A stretch of DNA of 56,673 nt from Streptomyces sp. S3(2020) (GTDB taxonomy: Bacteria; Actinomycetota; Actinomycetes; Streptomycetales; Streptomycetaceae). The notes under the pieces are model-generated. The model did no database searches, was not told the origin of the DNA, and saw only the letters and a program-made list of their open reading frames with translations. The position numbers and the translations under genes were made by a program. Where the stretch lies: contig NZ_JABERD010000045.1 in NCBI RefSeq assembly GCF_013044505.1, forward strand, positions 1 to 56,673, given 5' to 3'. This document shows, in pieces, positions 31,747 through 39,710 of the stretch. Position 1 is the stretch's first letter. Each line of letters begins with the position of its first letter.

Positions 31747-33341
31747 GCCTGGGCCTCCGCCCGCTTGACGAGGTGTCGGGTGTAGGCGTCCGGGGTGAAG
31801 AACAGCGGCAACTCGCCTGTCATCGCGGTGCGTTCGAAGAGGGCGCGGATGTCGTCGACGGGCGCCCACGGGCACTCGGCACCGAGCGCCACGACCTCGT
31901 CGTCGAGTATCCGCTCCACGCTCGCCCGGTCGATCACGCGGTGCCGCAGCCACTGCCAGATCTGCACGCGGGCGATCTCGGCGGTGGCGGCGTCCTCCAT
32001 CAGCCCGTCGACGGCGACCGCGCCCTGGCCGCGCAACCAGGCGGCGAAGTACCGCAGCGCGACGGCGATGTTGGTCCGCACCCCGTCTGCTGTGGGCGGG
32101 CCGCTGATCCGCCGCACCGACAGCAGGTCGGCCGGTGCCACCTCGACGTCGTCCCGGGTGCGGTCGAGCTGGTGGGGCCGGTCGCCGAGGACGCCGTCGA
32201 AGACCTCACGGCAGACCGGCACGAGTGCGGGGTGGGCGACCCAGGAGCCGTCGAAGCCGTCCTCGGCCTCGCGTTCCTTGTCGAGGCGGACCGTGGCGAG
32301 GGCGGCCTCGTTGGCGGCCGGGTCCTTGCCGGGCACCTGGGCGGCCATGCCGCCGATGGCGTGGGCGCCGCGCCGGTGGCAGGTACGGACGAGGAGTTCG
32401 GTGTAGGCGCGCATGAAGGGGGCGGTCATCGTGACCTTCGCCCGATCGGGGAGCAGGAAGTCGGTGCGGTGCCCGAAGGTCTTGATCAGGCTGAAGAGGT
32501 AGTCCCAGTGGCCCGCGTTGAGTCCGGCGCTATGCTCGCGCAGTTCGTGGAGGATCTCCTCCATCTCGAACGCGGCGGTGATCGTCTCGATGAGGACGGT
32601 GGCGCGGATCGTGCCGCGCGGGATGCCGAGCAGCTCCTGTGCGGTGACGAAGACGTCGTTCCAGAACCGGGACTCGTAGCAGTTCTCCAGTTTGGGCAGG
32701 TAGAAGTACGGGCCGTGCCCGGCGTTGATCTGCCGCTGCGCGCAGTGGAAGAAGTACAGGCCGAAGTCGACGAGCGCGGCGGGTACCGGCCGTCCGTCGT
32801 ACTCCAGGTGCTCCTCTTCGAGATGCAGACCCCGCGGGCGCACCATGATGGTGGCGAGCCTGGCGCTGTCGCCGAGCCGGTACTCCTTGCCCTCGGGCGT
32901 GGTGAAGTCGATCCGGCGCTCGATGGCATCCAGCAGGGTGAGCTGGCCATCGACGATGTTGTTCCAGGTGGGTGCGGTGGCGTCTTCGAAGTCCGCCATC
33001 CACACCTTGGCGCCGGAGTTGAGCGCGTTGACCGCCATACGGCGCTCGGGCGGGCCGGTGATCTCCACTCGCCGGTCCGTCAGCCCGGGGGCGAGCGGGG
33101 CGACCCGCCAGTCGGAGTCGGCGCGGACGGCGGCCGTGACCATCGGGAAATCGAGCGGGGAACCGCTCGCCAGCCGCAGGACCCGGCGGCGGCGCTCCTT
33201 GAGCAGCCACCGCCGACGCTCACCGAAGGCCGCGGCCAGGTGCCCGACGAAGTCGAGGGCGGCGGGGGTGAGGATCTCGTCGTGACGGTCGCCGGGAGCC
33301 GCGAGGACGCGGACCTGGTGGGTGAGGGCACTGGTGGACAT
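31743..33341 (-). CDS. aceB: Malate synthase A
   Basis: The 532-residue product has the malate synthase A blocks 'NALNSGAKVWMADFEDATAPTW', 'YFYLPKLENCYESRFWNDVF' and 'ATVLIETITAAFEMEEILHEL', with the catalytic Asp near the C-terminus in 'VDGLMEDAATAEIAR'. It condenses glyoxylate with acetyl-CoA. The ATG at 33341 has AGGAG at about 6 nt and starts the family N-terminus. It lies 106 bp downstream of aceA with two hairpins between them, and overlaps the dehydrogenase gene by 4 bp. Confidence 0.95.
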   Translation of the reverse strand: MSTSALTHQVRVLAAPGDRHDEILTPAALDFVGHLAAAFGERRRWLLKERRRRVLRLASGSPLDFPMVTAAVRADSDWRVAPLAPGLTDRRVEITGPPERRMAVNALNSGAKVWMADFEDATAPTWNNIVDGQLTLLDAIERRIDFTTPEGKEYRLGDSARLATIMVRPRGLHLEEEHLEYDGRPVPAALVDFGLYFFHCAQRQINAGHGPYFYLPKLENCYESRFWNDVFVTAQELLGIPRGTIRATVLIETITAAFEMEEILHELREHSAGLNAGHWDYLFSLIKTFGHRTDFLLPDRAKVTMTAPFMRAYTELLVRTCHRRGAHAIGGMAAQVPGKDPAANEAALATVRLDKEREAEDGFDGSWVAHPALVPVCREVFDGVLGDRPHQLDRTRDDVEVAPADLLSVRRISGPPTADGVRTNIAVALRYFAAWLRGQGAVAVDGLMEDAATAEIARVQIWQWLRHRVIDRASVERILDDEVVALGAECPWAPVDDIRALFERTAMTGELPLFFTPDAYTRHLVKRAEAQA

Positions 33342-33372
33342 CGGTTTCTCCTGCGCGAGGGAAGAGGAGGGG

Positions 33373-33436
33373 AGCGGGGGCGGACGGAGACGCTCGTGCG
33401 ACCCCCGCTCGGCCGGCGGCGGACCGGACGTCCGCC
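33373..33436 (-). terminator. Two hairpins between aceA and aceB (possible attenuation or RNA processing)
   Basis: AGCGGGGG/CCCCCGCT (33373-33380 with 33402-33409) and GGCGGAC/GTCCGCC (33418-33424 with 33430-33436) occupy most of the 106-bp gap. They may reduce read-through from aceA to aceB. No U-tract is seen. Confidence 0.45.
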
Positions 33437-33447
33437 ATGCGGCTGGC

Positions 33448-34728
33448 CTAGTGGAACTGCTCCTCCTCCGTGGACCCGGCCAGCGCCGTGGTCGAGGAGG
33501 CGGGGTTGACGGCCGTGGAGACCAGGTCGAAGTACCCCGTCCCGACCTCACGCTGGTGCTTGACGGCGGTGAAGCCGTGCGCCTGCGCCGCGAACTCCCG
33601 CTCCTGAAGGTCGACATACGCGGTCATGCCGTGCTCGGCGTAACCCCGGGCCAGGTCGAACATGCCGTGGTTGAGGGAGTGGAACCCGGCCAGCGTGATG
33701 AACTGGAAGCGGTAGCCCATCGCCCCCAACTCCCGCTGGAACTTGGCGATCTGGTCATCGTCCAGAGCCGCCTTCCAGTTGAAGGACGGCGAGCAGTTGT
33801 AGGCGAGCATCTGGTCCGGGTACTGAGCGTGGATCGCCTCGGCGAACTCGCGCGCCTGCGCCAGGTCCGGCGTACCGGTCTCCACCCAGATCAGGTCGGC
33901 GTACGGGGCGTAGGCCAGGCCGCGCGAGATGACGGGGGCCATGCCGTTGCGCACCCGGTAGAAGCCCTCCGCCGTGCGCTCGCCGGTGACGAACTCGGCG
34001 TCGCGCTCGTCCACGTCGGTGGTGAGCAGGTTGGCGGCGAGCGCGTCGGTGCGGGCGATGATCACGGTCGGCACGTCGGCGATGTCGGCGGCGAGGCGGG
34101 CCGCGTTGAGGGTGCGGATGTGCTGGGAGGTCGGGACCAGGACCTTGCCGCCGAGGTGCCCGCACTTCTTCTCCGAGGCGAGCTGGTCCTCGTAGTGGAT
34201 GCCGGCCGCGCCCGCCGTGATCATCGCCTTGGTCAGCTCGAAGGCGTTGAGCGGACCGCCGAACCCGGCCTCCGCGTCGGCGACGATCGGCGCGAGCCAG
34301 TCGACAGTGCGGTCGCCCTCGCTGACGGCGATCTGATCGGCCCGCAGCAGGGCGTTGTTGATCCGACGGACCACCTGGGGAACGGAGTTGGCCGGGTACA
34401 GGCTCTGGTCGGGGTAGGTGTGTCCGGCCTGGTTGGCGTCGGCGGCGACCTGCCAGCCGGACAGGTAGATGGCCTGGAGCCCGGCCTTGACCTGCTGCAC
34501 GGCCTGGCCGCCGGTGAGCGCGCCGAGCGCGTGGATGTAGTCCTGCTCGTGCAGCTGGCGCCACAGCCGCTCGGCGCCGCGCCGGGCCAGGGTGGACTCC
34601 TCGCGGACGCTGCCGGAGAGCCGTACGACGTCCTCGGCGCTGTAGGTGCGCTCGATGCCCTGCCAGCGGGGGTCGGTGGCCCAGCGCCGCGTCAGTTCCT
34701 CGGCCGCCTGCGTGCTCGCCTCTGCCAT
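33448..34728 (-). CDS. aceA: Isocitrate lyase
   Basis: The 426-residue product contains the catalytic 'KKCGHLGGK' loop, 'PIVADAEAGFGGPLNAFELTKAMI' for metal binding, 'YNCSPSFNW' and the C-terminal 'GSTEEEQFH'. It cleaves isocitrate to glyoxylate and succinate. I prefer ATG 34728 ('MAEAST'), the start I recall for Streptomyces homologues; an in-frame GTG at 34737 lies only 3 nt after GAGGAG, which is too close for ideal initiation. It is the first gene of the glyoxylate-shunt operon, divergent from the second RamB-like regulator. Confidence 0.95.
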   Translation of the reverse strand: MAEASTQAAEELTRRWATDPRWQGIERTYSAEDVVRLSGSVREESTLARRGAERLWRQLHEQDYIHALGALTGGQAVQQVKAGLQAIYLSGWQVAADANQAGHTYPDQSLYPANSVPQVVRRINNALLRADQIAVSEGDRTVDWLAPIVADAEAGFGGPLNAFELTKAMITAGAAGIHYEDQLASEKKCGHLGGKVLVPTSQHIRTLNAARLAADIADVPTVIIARTDALAANLLTTDVDERDAEFVTGERTAEGFYRVRNGMAPVISRGLAYAPYADLIWVETGTPDLAQAREFAEAIHAQYPDQMLAYNCSPSFNWKAALDDDQIAKFQRELGAMGYRFQFITLAGFHSLNHGMFDLARGYAEHGMTAYVDLQEREFAAQAHGFTAVKHQREVGTGYFDLVSTAVNPASSTTALAGSTEEEQFH

Positions 34729-35007
34729 GGCTGTCACCGTCTCCTCGGTCTTGTTGTGTCTGCCAATCCCGGGTCGTTCTCGACAGGGGTGGCACTGCGT
34801 GTCGCTTTATGGGATGCGGCCCGCCGCCGCCCCGGAGGGTGAAGGTGAGCAATGCTGCCGGCGTGAAGGCGCCACCACTGCCGGGATCTCCGACGTCAGG
34901 GCAGGAATCGCGCCCCGGGTGCGGGTGGTGCCCGCCGGGTCCGGCGGGCCGCACAAGAACTGTGGCATTGGCACTGAGTGCCATCAAGCGTGGACGCGTG
35001 CCAAGTC

Positions 35008-35045
35008 CTGCGAATCTTCTCGCCGGAGTTTGCCAATCTTGCGAA
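35008..35045. promoter_or_regulatory. RamB-type half-sites in the aceA/regulator divergent region
   Basis: CTGCGAAT (35008-35015), TTTGCCAA (35029-35036) and CTTGCGAA (35038-35045) repeat the half-site found upstream of prpD and its regulator. They lie just before the regulator start in the ~380-bp divergent gap, so autoregulation and aceA control are likely. The rest of the gap (34738-35007) shows no other clear feature. Confidence 0.6.
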
Positions 35046-35110
35046 GGGCTGGACGGGGACCGTTTCCCGTACGCTGACCCGCATGCGTCCCGGGCCCGGA
35101 GGAGCACAGG

Positions 35111-36520
35111 GTGAGCAAGATCTACGCGGGGGTGCGGCTGCGGAGGCTGCGCGAGGAACGCCGGATGAGCCAGGCGGAGCTCGCCCGGGTCCTGGCCATC
35201 TCCCCGAGCTATCTGAACCAGATGGAGCACGACTCCCGCCCGCTCACCGTGCCCGTCCTGCTCAGGCTCACGGAGACCTTCGGCGTCGACGCGAGCTTCT
35301 TCTCCGAGCGCGACACGGCCCGGCTCGTGGCCGACCTGCGAGAGGCACTGACGGGAGAGATCGCCGCCGCCCGGGTCTCCCCGTCCGACCTCGCCGAGCT
35401 GGCCTCACGGATGCCCGAGGTCGCGCAGGTTCTCCTCGATCTCGGCAACCGCAACCAGCAGCTGGCCGAACGGCTCGCGGGGGCGGCCGACGGCCGTGAC
35501 ATCGGTGTGGAACCGCCGCGCTCGCCCCACGAGGAGATCCGGGACTTCTTCTACCGCAGGCAGAACTACCTCCACGACACCGACCTCGCGGCCGAGCGGC
35601 TGGCCGCGCGGATCGGCGTCCGGCCCGGTGAGGTGATCGGGGCCCTCACCGCACGCCTCGCGGACGCCCACGGCATCCGGCTCGACACGGAACCGGGCGA
35701 TCGGCTGCACCATTACGACGAGAGAAGCCGCACCCTCCACCTCTCCGCCCGCCTGCGACCCGGTCGGCGGGCCTTCCGCATGGCGACCCAACTCGCCCTG
35801 CTGGAGCACGGCGTCGACCTCGACCGCCAGGCCGCCGAGGACTTCGAACCCGGCTCACCCACCCACGCGTTGGCCCGCATCGGCATCGCGCACTACTTCG
35901 CCGCCGCGCTGATCCTGCCGTACACCGCGTTCCACACGGCGGCCGAGGACGCCCGCTACGACATCGAACGGCTCTGCGACCACTACGGCCTCGGCTACGA
36001 GACCGTCTGCCACCGCCTCAGCACCCTCCAACGGCCCCGGCTGCGCGGCGTCCCGTTCTCCTTCGTCCGCGTCGACCGGGCGGGCAACCTCTCCAAGCGC
36101 CAGTCGGCGAGCGGCTTCCACTTCTCGCGGGCCGGCGGCACCTGCCCGCTGTGGAACGTCTACGAGGCGTTCGCCGCGCCCGGCCGCATCCACGTCCAGA
36201 TCGCCGAAATGCCCGACGGGCAGCGGTACTTGTGGACCGCCCGGGCCGTCACCCGGCACCGCGGGGGCTGGGGCGAACCCGGCCGGACCTACGCCATCGG
36301 CCTGGGCTGCGAGATCCGCCACGCCCACCGGCTCGTCTACTCCGACGGCCTCGACCTCGCCAACGCCTCCGCCGCGACACCGATCGGCATGGGCTGCCGG
36401 GTCTGCGAACGCCTGGGCTGTTCCCAGAGGGCCGTGCCACCGCTGGGCCGCCCCCTGCTCATCGACCAGAACAGCAGCACGTTCGTGCCGTATCCGGTCC
36501 AGGACGACGGAGCCGCGTGA
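35111..36520 (+). CDS. Short-chain fatty acyl regulator (RamB type), glyoxylate-shunt locus
   Basis: This 469-residue homologue of the prp-locus regulator has an XRE domain at residues 10-65 ('RRMSQAELARVLAISPSYLNQMEHDSRP'), an IrrE-like middle ('LARIGIAHYFAAALILPY') and a C-terminal ScfR domain with 'GGTCPLWNVYEAF', 'GLGCEIRHAHR' and 'GMGCRVCERLGC'. GTG 35111 follows a GGAGGAGCACAGG stretch. RamB proteins of corynebacteria and mycobacteria control aceA/aceB in response to carbon source. The divergent position next to aceA supports the same role. A 25-bp tandem repeat covers its stop codon. Confidence 0.92.
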   Translation: MSKIYAGVRLRRLREERRMSQAELARVLAISPSYLNQMEHDSRPLTVPVLLRLTETFGVDASFFSERDTARLVADLREALTGEIAAARVSPSDLAELASRMPEVAQVLLDLGNRNQQLAERLAGAADGRDIGVEPPRSPHEEIRDFFYRRQNYLHDTDLAAERLAARIGVRPGEVIGALTARLADAHGIRLDTEPGDRLHHYDERSRTLHLSARLRPGRRAFRMATQLALLEHGVDLDRQAAEDFEPGSPTHALARIGIAHYFAAALILPYTAFHTAAEDARYDIERLCDHYGLGYETVCHRLSTLQRPRLRGVPFSFVRVDRAGNLSKRQSASGFHFSRAGGTCPLWNVYEAFAAPGRIHVQIAEMPDGQRYLWTARAVTRHRGGWGEPGRTYAIGLGCEIRHAHRLVYSDGLDLANASAATPIGMGCRVCERLGCSQRAVPPLGRPLLIDQNSSTFVPYPVQDDGAA

Positions 36521-36562
36521 CTGTACGGACGACGGGGCCGCGTGACTGTACGGACGACGGGG
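36503..36562 (+). repeat. 25-bp tandem repeat across the regulator's stop codon
   Basis: Units at 36503-36527 and 36528-36552 differ at one base, with a third partial unit to 36562. The first unit contains the regulator's last codons and TGA; the second repeats GCCGCGTGA. This suggests slippage duplicating the gene's end. Confidence 0.8.
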
Positions 36563-37136
36563 CGCGACGGTCGCCGAACGGCGTAGAACAACGCAGCGTC
36601 CAATAGCTCGGTCCGTCATCGGTGAAACGGCGGAGCCTGCCTCGACTGGAAAGGGCCAGGGAGGATTTGTGCGCCGAACGCGGGTGTCTTGGTGCTGCCA
36701 CTGTTCTCCTTTCCGGTCGCCTACAGCACCTGCTCGTAATCGACGTGCAACGGCACCCATAAGTGGCGACAGGGCGTGTGCAATGGAGCAGGCGCTTAGA
36801 AGGCACCTGCTCTGTCACAACGTTTTCGCCCGTTCAGGGCCGAGTAGTCGATGAGCCGATCCTGGTGATTTCGGTACCGGCGTGGTGGTTTGTCGTGTAG
36901 TTCGCCGACGGCAGACATATTGATCCCGGAAGGGACTGGAATCGTGCGGCGAAGCAAGCGAACCTAGATCAGCTCGCGGAAGAGTGTGTGCGTGAGCGGG
37001 GCAACATAGCCGACGATCGCCGGTTAGCCAAACCGGCGATTCTCCGGACCATTGGAGAAGTCCGGTCGCCGTGCGATTTGCATGCGATGGCCGGACGGCT
37101 GTGTCTATCCCCACCCTCACTCCAAGGAGCTTGCCC
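36563..37136. other. 574-bp gap at the left edge of the integrase region
   Basis: No convincing gene or tRNA is visible. Composition is more AT-rich than in neighbouring genes. An imperfect inverted repeat (CGGCGATTCTCC with GGAGAA...TCGCCG) lies near 37040-37075. A frame around 36962-37070 reads like helical protein sequence but has no start, so it may be a remnant. Confidence 0.4.
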
Positions 37137-37838
37137 ATGGCCGCAGTTGTTAGTGAAGGAACGTTTCATCTTTCCGATCGGCAGAGCTTCGCGATCCTGG
37201 ACTGGGCCGCCGAACGGCCGCAGAGTGGCCTCGTTCTGCGGGCCTTCCTGGCCTCCATCGCTCTCGCGGCACTGCGTCCGGGGGAAGCCCTGGCGCTGCG
37301 CGTTCGAGACGTGGAAATCGCAGAAGACGGCGCCACCTGGCTCCTGGTCCACCCTCAGGCACAAGAGCGCCGCGAGAAAGATTCGGACCGCGCGGGCGCC
37401 GTACGGCGTGTTCCCGTCTGCCGCGCGTTGGCGGCGATCCTGAAGGAGGAGACAATCCGTCGCGATCTCCACCCGGATGACGCGATATTCGTTCTTGACG
37501 ATGGACGGCCGCTGACCGCCGAGGTCTACCGGAAGGTCTGGCGGCAAGCGCGGGCGGCGGTTCTGCAAGCGCATGAACTCGACTCGCCGCTCGGCAGGCA
37601 TGTCTCGGCACTCCGTGACGCACGCATCGCGGCGTGGCTGAAGAACGGCGACCAGACAGCGGCGCACACCCTTGCGGTGGCCGAATGCGCCGGAATGAGC
37701 GCTCCCCGCCTCGCAGAACGCTTCGCATACTGCTTTCGCAAGCCGACACGGACCGAAATCCCGTGGGACCGACTCGAAGCCGCCTTGGCCCTTCCTGACC
37801 TACCGAGCCAGCCGACTCCAATCGCACGGCGTCCGTAG
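37137..37838 (+). CDS. Tyrosine-recombinase-fold protein lacking the nucleophile (integrase-like)
   Basis: The 233-residue product resembles the catalytic domain of actinobacterial phage-type integrases. Box I Arg is in 'ALRPGEALALRVRDVE' and box II is 'HVSALRDARIAAWL'. Where active enzymes have 'AGHS' it reads 'AGMS', and where they have the nucleophilic Tyr ('VYAKCL'-like) it reads 'ERFAYCF'. The N-terminal DNA-binding domain is also missing. AAGGAG precedes the ATG. It could be a decayed integrase or a DNA-binding accessory protein. It lies 122 bp before the excisionase gene. Confidence 0.6.
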   Translation: MAAVVSEGTFHLSDRQSFAILDWAAERPQSGLVLRAFLASIALAALRPGEALALRVRDVEIAEDGATWLLVHPQAQERREKDSDRAGAVRRVPVCRALAAILKEETIRRDLHPDDAIFVLDDGRPLTAEVYRKVWRQARAAVLQAHELDSPLGRHVSALRDARIAAWLKNGDQTAAHTLAVAECAGMSAPRLAERFAYCFRKPTRTEIPWDRLEAALALPDLPSQPTPIARRP

Positions 37839-37960
37839 CGGTACTCCGGGTCGCGGTTTCTCCGCGATTCTTTCCTGCCTCACGGCAGGCAACGGCTGGG
37901 CGGAGTACCCGTTTCCGCCCAGCCGGGCTCCCCTCTCCCGTCCCTCACAGAGAACCCCAG

Positions 37961-38263
37961 ATGCCTGCACGATCCTTGCCTGCCTCCACTGCGTCATCCA
38001 CGGCCGTACGCACGGCATTCCTGACCGTGAAGGACGCCGCCGATTACCTCGGCCTCTCACCCCACACCCTCTACGTCTGGCGCCACCGCCGTCAGGGACC
38101 GCCGAGCTTCCGCATGGGACCCCGCGGTCGCGTCATGTACCGGGTGGAAGCCCTCGACGCCTGGGTCCGCGAACAGGAGCAGGCCGACTCCCGCTCCAAC
38201 CCCGTCCTCAACCCGCTCAGCCTCCGACCTCAGGAGCGTTCCGCCCGCTTCACCACTGCCTGA
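37961..38263 (+). CDS. xis: Excisionase-like helix-turn-helix protein
   Basis: The 100-residue product has a MerR/excisionase-type winged helix at residues 20-65 ('FLTVKDAADYLGLSPHTLYVWRHRRQGP') and 'YRVEALDAWV' as the closing strand and helix. This matches Xis proteins that precede the integrase gene in pSAM2-like elements. The integrase follows after 56 bp. The ribosome site before the ATG is weak. Confidence 0.8.
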   Translation: MPARSLPASTASSTAVRTAFLTVKDAADYLGLSPHTLYVWRHRRQGPPSFRMGPRGRVMYRVEALDAWVREQEQADSRSNPVLNPLSLRPQERSARFTTA

Positions 38264-38319
38264 CACGGCCCACTGCGCCGTAGAACGCAGCCGTCACCCC
38301 CATTGCAAAGGAGTTCCAC

Positions 38320-39567
38320 CTGGCCGGCTACATAGAAGACCGATGGCTGAAGAAGCGACCGAACCCGAAAACAGGCAAGCGCGACCGCACCGCCATGTAC
38401 GGCAAGTGCACCCGCTACCGGGTCAAGGGCATCCCCGGTGTCAAGGACCGTTCCTTCGACGCCCTTCAGGACGCCAAAACCTGGCTCGCCCAGGCCCAGA
38501 CCGACGCACGCCGAGGCGAGTTCGTGGATCCCCGCGACGGAGCCATCTCCCTCAAGGACTACATCGCGACCCACTGGTGGCCTACCCAGAGCGGTGACCC
38601 GTCCACCATCGAGCGAATCGAACAGAGGGTCCGCCGGCACATCGTTCCCCACCTGGGGGCTCAGCCGCTCAACGCTATCGGTACGGAAGTCCTGCGTCAC
38701 TGGAAGAAGCGGCTGGAGAAGGACCTCGGTCCGACCTCGATCCGTCTGGTCTGGGCGACGCTCTCCAGCATCCTCCAGGCCGCGGTCGAGGACCGTCGCC
38801 TCGGACGTAACCCATGCCGGTCCAGCACGGTCGGGCCTCCGCCCGCGGCGCCTGGCAGGGTCGAGGCGTGGCCGCCCGAACGGGTCCTGGCGGTACGGGA
38901 GGTCCTGCCGGACCGTTACCGGCTCCTCCTCGTGATCGGAGCAGGTCTCGGGCTCCGTCAAGGAGAGGCGCTCGGGCTCTCAGCGGACGACATCGACTTC
39001 GAGAAGGAAGTCGTCCACGTCCGGCGGCAGGTCAAGATGGTGCGGGCGAAGCTGTGTTTCGCGCTTCCGAAGGGGCGCAAAGTGCGGGACGTACCGCTGC
39101 CGGCCAGCGTGGCACGGGCCATCCGGCAGCACATGAAGGAGTTCGCGCCGGTGCCGGTCACGCTGCCCTGGGACGACCCGACTCCGGCCGAGACGCCGGT
39201 GGAGGCCAAGCACCGGCGGCCGAGGACCTACAACCTCCTGGTGACCGGACGCGAGAGGAAAGCCATCAACCGGAACTACTTCAACTCCTACGTGTGGAAG
39301 CCCGCGCTGGCCGCAGCGGGCGTGATCGCCCCGCTGGACGAGGGCGGCGCTGACGGTGTTCGTGTGTGGGAGCCGTCCCGGGAGCACGGCTTCCATGCCC
39401 TGCGTCACTTCTTCGCCTCTGAGGAGCTGGAGGCTGGCGAATCGATCGTCTCCCTGGCACGCTGGCTGGGGCACTCCGACCCCGGGTTCACGCTGCGGAA
39501 GTACTCCCACTTCCTGCCCCGAGCCGGCGCACGAGGCAGTGCCGCCATCGACGCGATCTTCGCGTAG
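38320..39567 (+). CDS. int: Site-specific tyrosine integrase (pSAM2-like), apparent CTG start
   Basis: The 415-residue integrase has an N-terminal arm-binding start 'AGYIEDRWLKKRPNPKTGKR', a core-binding SAM-like domain at about 90-180, and an intact catalytic set: Arg in 'GLGLRQGEALGL', 'HGFHALRHFF', 'WLGHSDPG', and Tyr in 'RKYSHFLP'. Family homology begins at residue 2 of a CTG-initiated frame with AAAGGAG 6 nt upstream; no ATG, GTG or TTG lies between the in-frame TAG at 38281 and ATG 38395, which would remove 25 conserved residues. It is probably active. No element genes (replication, transfer) remain beside it. Confidence 0.85.
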   Translation: MAGYIEDRWLKKRPNPKTGKRDRTAMYGKCTRYRVKGIPGVKDRSFDALQDAKTWLAQAQTDARRGEFVDPRDGAISLKDYIATHWWPTQSGDPSTIERIEQRVRRHIVPHLGAQPLNAIGTEVLRHWKKRLEKDLGPTSIRLVWATLSSILQAAVEDRRLGRNPCRSSTVGPPPAAPGRVEAWPPERVLAVREVLPDRYRLLLVIGAGLGLRQGEALGLSADDIDFEKEVVHVRRQVKMVRAKLCFALPKGRKVRDVPLPASVARAIRQHMKEFAPVPVTLPWDDPTPAETPVEAKHRRPRTYNLLVTGRERKAINRNYFNSYVWKPALAAAGVIAPLDEGGADGVRVWEPSREHGFHALRHFFASEELEAGESIVSLARWLGHSDPGFTLRKYSHFLPRAGARGSAAIDAIFA

Positions 39568-39622
39568 CGACGGCCGCTCGGCAGAGGCCGTGGAGTGTGG
39601 CCCGTAGCCCGCCGCAGGCCCA

Positions 39623-39644
39623 AAGTCCCAGAGAAGTCCCAGAG
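39623..39644 (+). repeat. Tandem 11-bp repeat downstream of the integrase
   Basis: AAGTCCCAGAG occurs twice back to back. Short direct repeats next to int often serve as integrase arm sites, so this may be an att-region remnant. No tRNA gene is nearby. Confidence 0.5.
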
Positions 39645-39646
39645 AA

Positions 39647-39701
39647 GCCGCCGCACCCCTCCCTGACCCGCTAAGTAGCAGGTCAGACGGGGTGCGGCGG
39701 C
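39647..39701. terminator. Bidirectional terminator between int and the MurA-fusion gene
   Basis: GCCGCCGCACCCC (39647-39659) pairs perfectly with GGGGTGCGGCGGC (39689-39701), and CTGACC/GGTCAG extends the stem inside the loop. It lies between converging genes. Confidence 0.85.
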
Positions 39702-39710
39702 ATCGCCGTA

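Noticed and set aside
36563..37136. A tRNA gene as integration site of the xis-int element
   Set aside because: I found no cloverleaf or T-loop consensus on either side of the element.
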